The notes under the pieces are model-generated. The model ran no database searches, was not told the origin of the DNA, and saw only the letters and a program-made list of their open reading frames with translations. The position numbers and the translations under genes are program-made. From JBDREC01 sp043820105 [NCBI: Pseudomonadota bacterium] (GTDB taxonomy: Bacteria > Bdellovibrionota_F > JAHFAK01), in NCBI GenBank assembly GCA_043820105.1, contig JBDREC010000009.1:1-21502 (forward strand): 21,502 nucleotides of DNA. The letters run 5' to 3'. Positions 6,843-14,116 of the stretch are shown in pieces (position 1 is the stretch's first letter; each line of letters starts with the position of its first letter).

Positions 6843-7976
6843 ATGAAAAAGAAAACATGTTTTAACATACTATTATTATTAATATTTTCTCTAATTCTCT
6901 TTTCATGTCAAAAACCACTAAAAGTGCTTAAGGTTAGTCCCGATGATGAAACTAGTGATGTTGAAAAAAACCCAGAAATTATTATAGAATTCACAACTGC
7001 AGTAAATCCAGACACCTTAAATTCAGATACTATTTATTTACAGGCAGTTGATGGAGAAAACACAGAAGCTGCAAGTAAAAAAACTGAAGAACCAAGCACA
7101 AATGATGAAGCAGGCACTACAGAACAAAGCCCTGCCCAAAAAGGTAAATCAGAGCAATACAAGCTATCTTCTACTAAGGTTACAGGAACTTATGAGATCG
7201 TTGATGGAAAGCCAAATGTTGTTAGATTTATGCTAAACAGGCTTTTAGATGGTGGAACAACATATGTTTTAACAGTTGGACAAGATACAGCAAATTCAAA
7301 ATCAAAAGACAGAGAAAAATCAGATATTAAAACAGTTAGGTCAAAACCACTGAACCAGATCGAAAATGCTGATCAAAAGAGCAAAAAGGACAAAAAACTT
7401 GGCCTTCCTTTAATTAAACAACATCAATCTGAATTTACAACTGCCATCGCAGATGATGAAAAATTTACTAGCAAAGATGTAAACACCGTCTTATTGCTTG
7501 GCTTAAAGGATCAAGACAAAGCAATTCTTTTTAAAAATGGTGTGTTAAGAGTTGAATTTAATAAACCCATGGATCCTGAAACATTTTCATCTAGTTTTAA
7601 GATTACAAAATTAAGAGCAAGTGAAAATGAAGCTGATTCAGTGCTAAGTTTAAAATTTTATCTAATTGAGCCTGCTCCAAAAGAAGAAGGATCAGAAGAA
7701 GAAGCAAGTGCTCGTTTTACAATGTATCTCGTAACAAGCAAATCATTTGAGTTTTTAAAAGGAAATTATCAATATTCAATGTCAACTGAAGATGCTTTAA
7801 TAATACCCGCAACTAATTTTTCTTCAGTGGATGAAGCTGAATTAATAAAGAAAACTGAAGGAGAAGGCGAGGAAGCTAAAGAAACAGAAGTAAGAAAAGA
7901 ACCTGAAGATTATATTGATTTAGAAGCTGGTGAAAAGCTTACTCCGCTTGAAGACTTGGGGAAATCTGAGACATAG
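6843..7976 (+). CDS. predicted lipoprotein with Ig-like Big_5 domains (377 aa)
   Basis: From the ATG at 6843 a signal peptide (MKKKTCFN, then a Leu/Ile-rich core) ends in the lipobox LFSC with Cys22. The mature N-terminus, VSPDDETSDVEKNPEIIIEF, is the opening of a bacterial Ig-like (Big_5/SbsA) domain, with matching FTTAVNPDTL and a closing GGTTYVLTV strand. This domain is split by a Glu/Lys/Ser-rich insert (about 75-105). A second copy starts at LRVEFNKPMDPETF (about 240). The tail is Glu/Lys-rich. An in-frame GTG at 6834 is less likely because the signal peptide starts cleanly at the ATG. Big_5 domains are common in surface and secreted proteins and bind or space other modules; no catalytic domain is visible. 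It closes a run of three lipoprotein genes. Confidence 0.8.
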   Translation: MKKKTCFNILLLLIFSLILFSCQKPLKVLKVSPDDETSDVEKNPEIIIEFTTAVNPDTLNSDTIYLQAVDGENTEAASKKTEEPSTNDEAGTTEQSPAQKGKSEQYKLSSTKVTGTYEIVDGKPNVVRFMLNRLLDGGTTYVLTVGQDTANSKSKDREKSDIKTVRSKPLNQIENADQKSKKDKKLGLPLIKQHQSEFTTAIADDEKFTSKDVNTVLLLGLKDQDKAILFKNGVLRVEFNKPMDPETFSSSFKITKLRASENEADSVLSLKFYLIEPAPKEEGSEEEASARFTMYLVTSKSFEFLKGNYQYSMSTEDALIIPATNFSSVDEAELIKKTEGEGEEAKETEVRKEPEDYIDLEAGEKLTPLEDLGKSET

Positions 7977-8003
7977 GTTAGGCCCAAAATATATATTTTT
8001 TGA

Positions 8004-8020
8004 AAACAGTGTTTTTTTTT
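8004..8020 (+). terminator. weak candidate terminator after the Big_5 lipoprotein
   Basis: AAAAC-AGT-GTTTT is a 5-bp A-T-rich hairpin that runs straight into more T residues (nine T in total, 8012-8020), about 30 bp after the stop codon. The stem is very weak, so the call rests mostly on the T-run and position. Confidence 0.25.
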
Positions 8021-8123
8021 AAAAATAATTAAGGATCATCTCCAATTTGAATACCTAAACAATAGAGCAGCAGTTTTCAGTTAAAGCTGAGAAAAAGAGC
8101 GCAAAAAATCATTAGCCTTATCT

Positions 8124-8159
8124 TAATCCTAATCATAATCATAATCCTAAGATTAATCC
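8124..8159. repeat. hexamer tandem repeat, TAATCC x6 (imperfect)
   Basis: Units are TAATCC, TAATCA, TAATCA, TAATCC, TAAGAT and TAATCC. The same hexamer recurs inside the coding region at 9506-9535, where it encodes alternating Pro and Asn. Confidence 0.9.
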
Positions 8160-8276
8160 AATGGTTTCATGTCTAGAAATATTTATTTCAATTTTAATAT
8201 CATGGAATAGATAGAACAGTGTTTTATATTTTCAGAATAATTATTCTTGGTGGGTACTCAAAATGGAGATGAGCCA

Positions 8277-8311
8277 TAATTAATAAGCAATAATTAACAA
8301 TTAATAATTAA
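8277..8311. repeat. heptamer tandem repeat, TAATTAA x5 (imperfect)
   Basis: With a period of 7 the units read TAATTAA, TAAGCAA, TAATTAA, CAATTAA and TAATTAA. It lies 19 bp upstream of the TTGACA box before the YchF-like gene. Being so AT-rich, it could partly be chance, but the phase holds over 35 bp. Confidence 0.7.
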
Positions 8312-8329
8312 TGTAAGAGTTTAGTTCAC

Positions 8330-8357
8330 TTGACATACCCGTGTAATTAATTAAATA
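8330..8357 (+). promoter_or_regulatory. candidate promoter of the YchF-like operon
   Basis: A consensus -35, TTGACA (8330-8335), has a 16-bp spacer to TAAATA (8352-8357), a weak -10. Transcription would start only about 10-15 nt before the ATG at 8377, giving a very short leader, consistent with the lack of a clear Shine-Dalgarno sequence. Confidence 0.4.
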
Positions 8358-8376
8358 GACCAATACACTAATTATT

Positions 8377-9426
8377 ATGGTCAAACAAATGGAAGTTATT
8401 ATTACAGGCGCGCCCTCAAGTGGCAAATCAACTTTTCTTAATGCTCTAACAGGCGAAAAAGGCCAGTTCACAGATAAAACAAATATTGGAAATGTTCTTA
8501 TTCCTGATGAAAGAATTGATTATTTAGTTACAATCTTTAAACCCAAAAAAACAAGCTATGCAAACCTTACCTTTTTTGATACTCCTGCTTCTATAAACAT
8601 AAAGAAAAAAGGCAGCTTTGCAATTGAACTAGCAAACTCAATAAAAACAAGTGATCTAATAACAACAATTATTTCAACTTATGACCTGGCTGATGAAAAC
8701 ACTTTAGATCTTGCTTTAGAAAAAATTGCCTCTAATGAGTCTGAATTAATTTTTTATGATCTTGCTATAATTGAAAAGAGATTAGAAGCTTTTAAAAAAG
8801 AGAAGGTTCATCCATCTGAAAAAGCTCTGCTTGAAAAATTCCATAACACCTTAGTTGAAGAGATTCCTCTTAGAACTCTTGTATTATCAGATGAAGATAA
8901 AGGTTTTATTAGCAAATACTCTTTTTTTTCCTTAAAACCCATTATCTATTTGGTTAATAGAAGTGAAAATTCTGAAGCAATTTTAAATAATGCAAAAATT
9001 ACTGCGTTTAGTAATAAAAACAAGGCCCCCATATATGATAGTCCTTTTAATATTGAAGAAGAAATCTGTGGTCTAGAAAAAAATGAAAAGCTAGACTTTT
9101 TAAAAGAATATGGAATGGAAAACTCAATAAAGGAAGCCTTCTTAAAAAAGGTATTTGAAACCCTTGATCTCATTTCTTTCTTAACAGTAGGAGAACAAGA
9201 AGTCAGAGCCTGGCCAGTAAAAAGAAATATTTCTGCCCACAAAGCAGCTGGCAAAATTCACTCTGATATTGAACGGGGCTTCATAAAAGCAGAAACAATA
9301 GCCTATGATGAATTTCTAAATCACAATGATTTGGTAAAAGCAAAAAATGCAGGCAAACTCCGTCTTGAGGGAAAAGAATATATTGTAAAAGATGGAGATA
9401 TTATTACTTTTATGTTTAATGTTTAA
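8377..9426 (+). CDS. divergent YchF/OLA1-family GTPase-like protein
   Basis: The 349-aa protein ends in a clear YchF C-terminal (DUF933/TGS-like) domain. FLTVGEQEVRAWPVKR (about 268-283) and KAAGKIHSDIERGFIKAET lead to KLRLEGKEYIVKDGDII, the most conserved part of YchF. The N-terminal G domain is eroded. The P-loop is GAPSSGKST (11-19) against the usual GLPNVGKST. The G3 position reads FFDTPAS (67-72) with no DxxG glycine, and the base-recognition motif is NRSE (194-197), near the NxxE that gives YchF its relaxed ATP/GTP preference. A charged helical middle (about 105-165) fits the YchF coiled-coil insert. YchF proteins are ribosome-associated P-loop NTPases of about 363 aa. This may be a second, divergent paralogue rather than the housekeeping copy. 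ATG at 8389 is an alternative start. Confidence 0.8.
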   Translation: MVKQMEVIITGAPSSGKSTFLNALTGEKGQFTDKTNIGNVLIPDERIDYLVTIFKPKKTSYANLTFFDTPASINIKKKGSFAIELANSIKTSDLITTIISTYDLADENTLDLALEKIASNESELIFYDLAIIEKRLEAFKKEKVHPSEKALLEKFHNTLVEEIPLRTLVLSDEDKGFISKYSFFSLKPIIYLVNRSENSEAILNNAKITAFSNKNKAPIYDSPFNIEEEICGLEKNEKLDFLKEYGMENSIKEAFLKKVFETLDLISFLTVGEQEVRAWPVKRNISAHKAAGKIHSDIERGFIKAETIAYDEFLNHNDLVKAKNAGKLRLEGKEYIVKDGDIITFMFNV

Positions 9427-9447
9427 AGCGTACAGCGTACAGCGTGG
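9427..9447. repeat. heptamer repeat, AGCGTAC x3
   Basis: Two perfect AGCGTAC units and a third AGCGTGG follow immediately after the stop codon of the YchF-like gene and end 11 bp before the next start codon. Confidence 0.8.
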
Positions 9448-9458
9448 ATAATTAACTT

Positions 9459-10079
9459 ATGAAAATTTATTTCAATATTTTACTTCTGTTCTTTGTCTTT
9501 GCTCTTAATCTTCATCCTAATCCTAATCCTAATCCTCAAACCTGCCCATACGAAGAAGCTTACATTCTTAGCGACAAAACTGACCCTAACAATTTCCAAA
9601 ATACCCTTGAAGGAAACTGGGATGTTAAAATTGCTTTTTCAAAATTAAACTGGTTGGTCCGACTAATTATTGGTATATCAGAAGACATCCCAGCAAAAGT
9701 TAGAATCTTTAAAGATAAAGATAACAAAACAAAGGTTAAAGCCTGTATGTCTCGAGCAAAAGCAGCATTTATTTTAAAGTCTGACGAAAAAAAACTCAAA
9801 GACATAAATAAATTTTTGAATTTTTGTGACGAAGAAGTTCAGCATGAAAAATATATTTTTTATGACAAAGAAAATACTATTGATACCTTCTCCTTTTTTA
9901 AATTAGAAAATAGAGAGGATGATGAAAAAGACAGACTTTTTCAAGTTGCCTTTACTATAGAAGAAGATACGTTCAAGGGTAGAATTTTTAACTGTGATGG
10001 AAACCTTAAAAAATTTGGTATCCCATTAAAGGGTGTTACCCTAATCCAATTATTAGGACAAAAAGGCTTGCAGAAATGA
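9459..10079 (+). CDS. small secreted protein of unknown function with a Pro-Asn repeat
   Basis: A hydrophobic signal segment (residues 4-15, possible cleavage after VFA) is followed by HPNPNPNPNP (19-26 and neighbours), encoded by a run of the hexamer TAATCC (9506-9535). The mature protein (about 180 aa) has four Cys residues, in TCPYEEA, KACMSRA, LNFCDEE and IFNCDGN, which could form disulfides in the periplasm. By eye it is mixed alpha/beta with many charged residues. LEGNWDVKIAF and FTIEEDTFKGRIF could suggest a lipocalin-like barrel, but I would not name it so. It lies between the YchF-like gene and tilS, and its stop overlaps the tilS start (ATGA), so translation is probably coupled. No family recognised. 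Confidence 0.7.
   Translation: MKIYFNILLLFFVFALNLHPNPNPNPQTCPYEEAYILSDKTDPNNFQNTLEGNWDVKIAFSKLNWLVRLIIGISEDIPAKVRIFKDKDNKTKVKACMSRAKAAFILKSDEKKLKDINKFLNFCDEEVQHEKYIFYDKENTIDTFSFFKLENREDDEKDRLFQVAFTIEEDTFKGRIFNCDGNLKKFGIPLKGVTLIQLLGQKGLQK
9506..9535 (+). repeat. in-frame TAATCC hexamer repeat inside a coding region
   Basis: Units are TAATCT, TCATCC, then three perfect TAATCC. They encode the Asn-Pro alternation just after the signal peptide of the secreted protein at 9459. A 6-bp unit keeps the reading frame whatever the copy number, unlike the 7-bp repeats seen elsewhere, none of which lies in a gene. Confidence 0.9.
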
Positions 10080-11086
10080 AAGAAGCTGAAAAATTTTTCT
10101 TTGAAGTTAAAAACTTTATTAAGAAACATCATCTAATTTCAAAAGATGATAAAATTCTTTGCGCCCTTTCAGGTGGAATGGACTCTGTATGCCTGCTGCA
10201 CATACTTGCAAATTTAAAAAAGCCTCTGGGCTTTAATCTTGCATGCATTCACATTAATCATAATTTAAGAACCAAGGACTCAAACAAGGATGAAGCATTT
10301 GCAAAAGAAATGTCTAAAAGCTTGAATATTCCCTGTTATTCTAAATCAGTTGACGTAAAGGCCTTTGCAACAAACAATAAAATATCCAATGAAGAAGCAG
10401 CTCGAATCTTAAGGTATAAAGCTTTTGAACAGATTAAAACGGAATTTTTATTTGATAAAATTGCCTGCGCTCATCATGCAAATGACCAGGCCGAAACACT
10501 AATTATGAGATTTTGCAAAGGCTCCTTACTTGGCGGTCTAAGAGGCATGGATCCCCTTAGCAAGAACAGAGTAATTAGACCCTTACTACAAAGCACTAAA
10601 GAACAAATTTCAGCTTATTTAAAAGAAAATAATTTGAATTTTAGACAAGATAACAGCAATGAAAATATAGACATAATGAGAAATAATATTAGGCATAAAA
10701 TTATTCCACAATTAAAAGAAGCAATTAATAATAATATAATTAAAACTCTATCTGAAAAAGCTATTTATTTTTCTTATGCTAAACAGTACTTTGAGGATAA
10801 TATAGAAAAGCTAGCGCATGACCTTCAAGAAAGAGTAGATGACAAAACCTATTATCTGAAAAAAAACATAAGAGATGAATCTAAGTTTATTAGAATCTCC
10901 ATAGTGCATCAAATTTTACAAACCCTACTGAAAAGTCATGAAAACATTAGTTTAAAGCATCTGGAAGCTTGTGATGAAGAAATTTTAAAGAATAACACAG
11001 GTTCAAGCCTAAATCTTCCAAAGGGAATTGTCTTTGCAACACTCGACAATTACTATAGTTTTTCTATTTCAAATATTGCTTTATAA
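10076..11086 (+). CDS. tilS: tRNA(Ile)-lysidine synthase
   Basis: TilS converts C34 of the CAU-anticodon tRNA-Ile to lysidine with ATP and lysine, so that AUA is read as Ile. The PP-loop SGGMDS (32-37) and the second motif HHANDQAET (133-141), followed by GGLRGM (153-158), are those of TilS within the N-type ATP pyrophosphatase family. Also typical are HINHNLR (59-65) and the NxxRxxIRHKIIPQL-like segment (DIMRNNIRHKIIPQL). At 336 aa it has the catalytic core plus a shortened C-terminus, like many bacterial short forms. Its ATG overlaps the stop of the preceding secreted protein (ATGA), implying translational coupling. It is normally essential, and an AT-rich genome would use AUA heavily. Confidence 0.93.
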   Translation: MKEAEKFFFEVKNFIKKHHLISKDDKILCALSGGMDSVCLLHILANLKKPLGFNLACIHINHNLRTKDSNKDEAFAKEMSKSLNIPCYSKSVDVKAFATNNKISNEEAARILRYKAFEQIKTEFLFDKIACAHHANDQAETLIMRFCKGSLLGGLRGMDPLSKNRVIRPLLQSTKEQISAYLKENNLNFRQDNSNENIDIMRNNIRHKIIPQLKEAINNNIIKTLSEKAIYFSYAKQYFEDNIEKLAHDLQERVDDKTYYLKKNIRDESKFIRISIVHQILQTLLKSHENISLKHLEACDEEILKNNTGSSLNLPKGIVFATLDNYYSFSISNIAL

Positions 11087-11117
11087 AATTAGACCCTTAA
11101 TTATTAACAAAAAAAAT

Positions 11118-11131
11118 ATTGCTTATTGCTT
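11118..11131. repeat. ATTGCTT x2 heptamer with degenerate flanks
   Basis: Two perfect 7-bp copies lie in the 90-bp gap after tilS. On the complementary strand the unit is AAGCAAT, the same as the TAAGCAA variant in the 8277-8311 repeat, so the two sites may share an origin. Only two units, so weak alone. Confidence 0.4.
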
Positions 11132-11176
11132 TTAAATAATTACAATTAAATAAAAAATTTTCAAGGTGGTAAGAAA

Positions 11177-11422
11177 ATGGATGGATCTCTTTCATGGCAA
11201 GATATTTGCTATAAATATCCCAATCAATGGGTTATTCTAAATAGCTACAACTTAAACAAAGAAGAAGTGAATCCAGACAAAGCCTCAGTTATTGCAGCTT
11301 CTGGCAATAAAAGTTTAGTTGATAGAGTCCTAAGTGATTACAAATCAAATGAAATAATAGTTAGATATACTGGAAAATTTATAGATGAGTATCTATACTG
11401 CCCTTTAAACGAGTCTCCCTAG
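11177..11422 (+). CDS. small protein of unknown function (81 aa)
   Basis: A good Shine-Dalgarno sequence (AAGGTGG, 7 nt before the ATG) supports this short gene. The product has no signal or membrane segment. Its layout (WQDICYKYPNQWVILNSYN, later ASVIAASGNKSLVDRVLSDY, then IIVRYTGKF) resembles the many small 'protein working on WV...V.A.G.s...' families of about 70-90 aa, but I cannot name one with confidence. It ends on a stop codon interleaved with that of the convergent PspC gene (the palindrome CTAG at 11419-11422 serves both), so there is no room for a terminator. Confidence 0.65.
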   Translation: MDGSLSWQDICYKYPNQWVILNSYNLNKEEVNPDKASVIAASGNKSLVDRVLSDYKSNEIIVRYTGKFIDEYLYCPLNESP

Positions 11423-11715
11423 CTCATCTTCTCATCAGGGTTCCAAGGCATTAAAATCCACAAAGAAATGTAAACAATAAGGCCCCAGCCACCAAGAAAA
11501 AAACCAATTACAAACAAAACTCTTAATAAGGAAGATGGGATTCCAAATTGATTGGAAAGACCAGCGCAAACTCCAGCTATTTTTCTGGCATTATAATCCC
11601 TGAACCACTCTTTAACAGGTCTTTTCTTTACAACAAATGATGTACAATGTTTGCATTTTACAGCATCATTATGAATATCTTCCAAACAAAAAGGACATTT
11701 TTTAGTTTCGCTCAT
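11419..11715 (-). CDS. PspC-domain membrane protein with N-terminal zinc ribbon
   Basis: The 98-aa protein has a zinc ribbon (CPFC at 7-10, CKHC at 21-24) followed by a PspC domain (about 42-92: ARKIAGVCAGLSNQFGIPSSLLRVLFVIGF). The domain carries one strongly hydrophobic membrane segment (about 64-90) ending WILMPW, a typical PspC ending. PspC proteins work with the phage-shock membrane stress response, but many stand-alone copies have unknown roles, and no pspA, pspB or pspF is in the window. The added zinc ribbon may sense or bind something on the cytoplasmic side. The start is firm: GGAGGA lies about 5 nt upstream. A heptamer repeat lies just upstream (11731-11758). Confidence 0.88.
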   Translation of the reverse strand: MSETKKCPFCLEDIHNDAVKCKHCTSFVVKKRPVKEWFRDYNARKIAGVCAGLSNQFGIPSSLLRVLFVIGFFLGGWGLIVYISLWILMPWNPDEKMS

Positions 11716-11730
11716 GTTTCCTCCATCTGA

Positions 11731-11758
11731 GTATTACTTATTTCGTATTTCATATTTC
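11731..11758. repeat. heptamer tandem repeat, GTATTTC x4 (imperfect)
   Basis: With a period of 7 the units read GTATTAC, TTATTTC, GTATTTC and ATATTTC. It starts 15 bp upstream of the PspC start codon, in the gap shared with the divergent patatin gene. The unit is a rotation of CGTATTT, found at 20770-20797. Confidence 0.8.
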
Positions 11759-11863
11759 GAAAAACCAAACAAAAATCAAGTATCAATTTTAAAAAGTTAA
11801 AAACATTTGCCATAAATGCTCATAATATGTTATTATAATTATTAAGAATATCAAGGAACACAT

Positions 11864-13027
11864 ATGGTGAAAAAAATCAAAAAGAAAACAGCTTTACTTC
11901 TTGGTGGTGGTGGAGTTACTGGGGGTGTATTTGAAATTGGATGCATTAAAGCAATCAATGATTTTATAACAAATAAATCCTTAAATGATTTTGATATTTT
12001 CATTGGAACAAGTGCTGGTTCTATTATAGCCACCTGCCTTGCCTTTAACATTAGTCCTGAAGAAATATATAAATCTTTAGAAGGAAAATCAAAGAAGCTT
12101 TCACCATTAAGGAGGAGAGATTTTTATAGGCCTAATATTGCTGAAGTCGCTTACAAATATATTACATTTCCAAACAGCTTTTATAACAATATAAAGAATG
12201 CGATTAACACTAAAAACTTAAATCCTATGGATTTTTTAGCAAGCTCTTTATATTCAATTCTTCCAAGTGGTCTTTTCACCACAAAAGGAGTAGTAGATTA
12301 TTTAAATAAGAATGTTATTAAAAATGATAAAAGAAATGATTTCAAAAATCTTGCAAAAGAACTTTACATACCATCCTGCAACCTAGACACAGGTGAAAGA
12401 GTTGTTTTTGGTGATAATGGATATAAAACCATAACAATAACAAAAGCAGTTGAAGCCTCCATTGCCTTTCCGTTTTTATATAAGCCTGTTAGATATAAAG
12501 AAAATGACTATGTAGACGGTGCAATAAAAAGAACCGTTCACCTGGATGTTGCAATAAAGAAAAAAGCAGAGCTTCTAATTTGTATAAATCCTATTGCACC
12601 TTTTAAAAATATTCAACAATCTGGAACCTCTCAAAATTCTTCTAAAGACAAAAAACACATTAGCCAAACAGGAATAATAAATATTGTTGATCAAGCATTC
12701 AGAGCAGTCATTCATTCAAGGACCCAAATGGGTATAGCAAAAGCAAAGCGTGAAAACCCAAATCTTAAAATATTAATGTTTGAGCCAAAACTTGATGATA
12801 TTACCATGTTTGCATATCACATGATGAGATATGATGCCAGAGAAAAGATCGCCAAATATAGCTATAACCTTACTGTCAGAGAGATAAATAATAATTTTCA
12901 AAAATATTATAATATTTTCAAAGAATTTGGGTTTATTTTAGATAATTCATTTATTAGTAGAAATAAAAATGCAAAAAACCAAGCAGGGGAGAACAAATCT
13001 AAAGGATCTCTTCTTTCAATTTTGTAA
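11864..13027 (+). CDS. patatin-like phospholipase family protein
   Basis: Patatin-type acyl hydrolases split acyl esters of phospholipids with a Ser-Asp dyad. The oxyanion-hole Gly run LLLGGGGVTGG (11-21), nucleophile motif GTSAGS (48-53, Ser50) and dyad DGA (218-220, Asp218) are all present. The protein is 387 aa with no signal peptide or membrane helix, so it should be cytoplasmic or delivered by another route. The region beyond about 250 (QAFRAVIHSRTQMGIAKAK onwards) is an extended C-terminal part seen in larger bacterial members. The Shine-Dalgarno AAGGAA lies 5 nt before the ATG. It overlaps the convergent PEGA gene by 29 bp. TATAAT at 11834-11839 may be its -10, but no well-spaced -35 was found. 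Confidence 0.9.
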   Translation: MVKKIKKKTALLLGGGGVTGGVFEIGCIKAINDFITNKSLNDFDIFIGTSAGSIIATCLAFNISPEEIYKSLEGKSKKLSPLRRRDFYRPNIAEVAYKYITFPNSFYNNIKNAINTKNLNPMDFLASSLYSILPSGLFTTKGVVDYLNKNVIKNDKRNDFKNLAKELYIPSCNLDTGERVVFGDNGYKTITITKAVEASIAFPFLYKPVRYKENDYVDGAIKRTVHLDVAIKKKAELLICINPIAPFKNIQQSGTSQNSSKDKKHISQTGIINIVDQAFRAVIHSRTQMGIAKAKRENPNLKILMFEPKLDDITMFAYHMMRYDAREKIAKYSYNLTVREINNNFQKYYNIFKEFGFILDNSFISRNKNAKNQAGENKSKGSLLSIL

Positions 13028-14099
13028 CAAATTCTCTTAAAGCAGAATCTAATAATTTAAAACTTTTTTCAAACCTAAGAGCAACAACATCTGAAAAAGT
13101 AGCGGTCTTAGTTTTAAAGACTTGAGCTGTAAATAAAAAATTATGTTCAGAATCCGGCACAATTTTGATTATTAAAAATGCCTCTCTTCCTGCTGCCATC
13201 GTTGAAAACTTGAAGTTTTCTTCTATTGTTCTTTCTTTAGTTGGGGTAAAAAAAGTATCTTTAGAGATTCTTCTGAGCTTAATATCAAAATTTGTAATGT
13301 TTTCATTTAAGGCTAGCATTTGCCTAAAAGCATAATATCCATCTTTATAAACAGCTATAGAAACCTTTTTCTGAGGCAAATTATTAATTATAAGCTTATC
13401 CACTGCACTTGTTTTTCCCCTGCTAATGCCATCAACAACAACACTGGCCCCATTAACATCAAAGGATAACTCAAGAGTTTTAATAAGCTTGGCTTCCATA
13501 TCTTCCCTAACCATATTATAGATCTTAAGTTGCTTTGGTGAAAAAATCTTGCCATCAATTTTCAGTTCTGCATCAAATAAAAAAAGACTTTCAAGCGCAA
13601 GTCGAGCATCATTATTATTTTCTAGATTCATATTAGCTTTAACATTTATTAAAGAAGCTTCAATAAACCTATCACGAATATCATAATACAAAGAATCCGC
13701 CTGCATTAAATCTAAAGCTTTTTGAGATTCTGAAATAGCCTTTGAAAAAAGAATATTTTTATCATATTTTTCAGCATTGGAAATTAATTTATCTACATTT
13801 GAAAAATTTTTGACATAAGGTAAAAAGGTATAATCTTCATTTGAAGGTTTAAATTCAAAAAAATTGTAATCATTTGCAACAGGCAGTTCCCTGAGGATAT
13901 ATTCTTTAATCTTTTTCAAATGATAATCTGATAGACCTTCATAGTTAAAATACACTGAAACATTTTTTGTTTTAATGCTTGCAGGTTCTTTTGTTTTTTC
14001 AATGATTGTCTGATTCTCATTTTCTGTGGCTAACAAAACATGGCACAACAAGAGCCAGAAAAAAAATAATCTAATAAAAATTTGAGTAAATCTATTCAT
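12999..14099 (-). CDS. secreted protein with PEGA-type domain
   Basis: The 366-aa protein has a signal peptide (MNRFTQIFIR, hydrophobic about 8-23, cleavage near LLA-TEN) and a helical region (about 105-200) resembling a TPR/solenoid segment (KAISESQKALDLMQADSLYYDIRDRFIEAS). A PEGA-like beta domain follows (about 209-277: LSFDVNGASVVVDGISRGKT, then KVSIAVYKDGYY), and a C-terminal domain ends at 366. PEGA domains often occur on the outer face of envelope proteins and are thought to bind partners or the wall. AAGGAT lies 7 nt before the start, 17 nt after the TPR gene, so the two form an operon. The last 29 bp overlap the patatin gene. No enzyme motif is seen. Confidence 0.75.
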   Translation of the reverse strand: MNRFTQIFIRLFFFWLLLCHVLLATENENQTIIEKTKEPASIKTKNVSVYFNYEGLSDYHLKKIKEYILRELPVANDYNFFEFKPSNEDYTFLPYVKNFSNVDKLISNAEKYDKNILFSKAISESQKALDLMQADSLYYDIRDRFIEASLINVKANMNLENNNDARLALESLFLFDAELKIDGKIFSPKQLKIYNMVREDMEAKLIKTLELSFDVNGASVVVDGISRGKTSAVDKLIINNLPQKKVSIAVYKDGYYAFRQMLALNENITNFDIKLRRISKDTFFTPTKERTIEENFKFSTMAAGREAFLIIKIVPDSEHNFLFTAQVFKTKTATFSDVVALRFEKSFKLLDSALREFVTKLKEEIL

Positions 14100-14116
14100 A
14101 ATTCAATCCTTAGATG

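Larger units (their letters stand above)
7977..8376. other. 400-bp intergenic region rich in short repeats
   Basis: No coding region is supported. Visible elements are a weak hairpin with a T9 run (8004-8020), six TAATCC-type hexamers (8124-8159), a 14-bp perfect palindrome AGAATAATTATTCT (8234-8247), five TAATTAA-type heptamers (8277-8311) and a TTGACA box (8330-8335) just before the next gene. Confidence 0.7.

Noticed and set aside
8234-8247. 14-bp palindrome AGAATAATTATTCT as an operator
   Set aside because: Too AT-rich and too far (about 130 bp) from the next start codon to be more than chance without comparative support.
8408-8415. GGCGCGCC octamer here and at 21482
   Set aside because: Rare in such an AT-rich genome, but both copies lie in coding sequence in different contexts with no further similarity.
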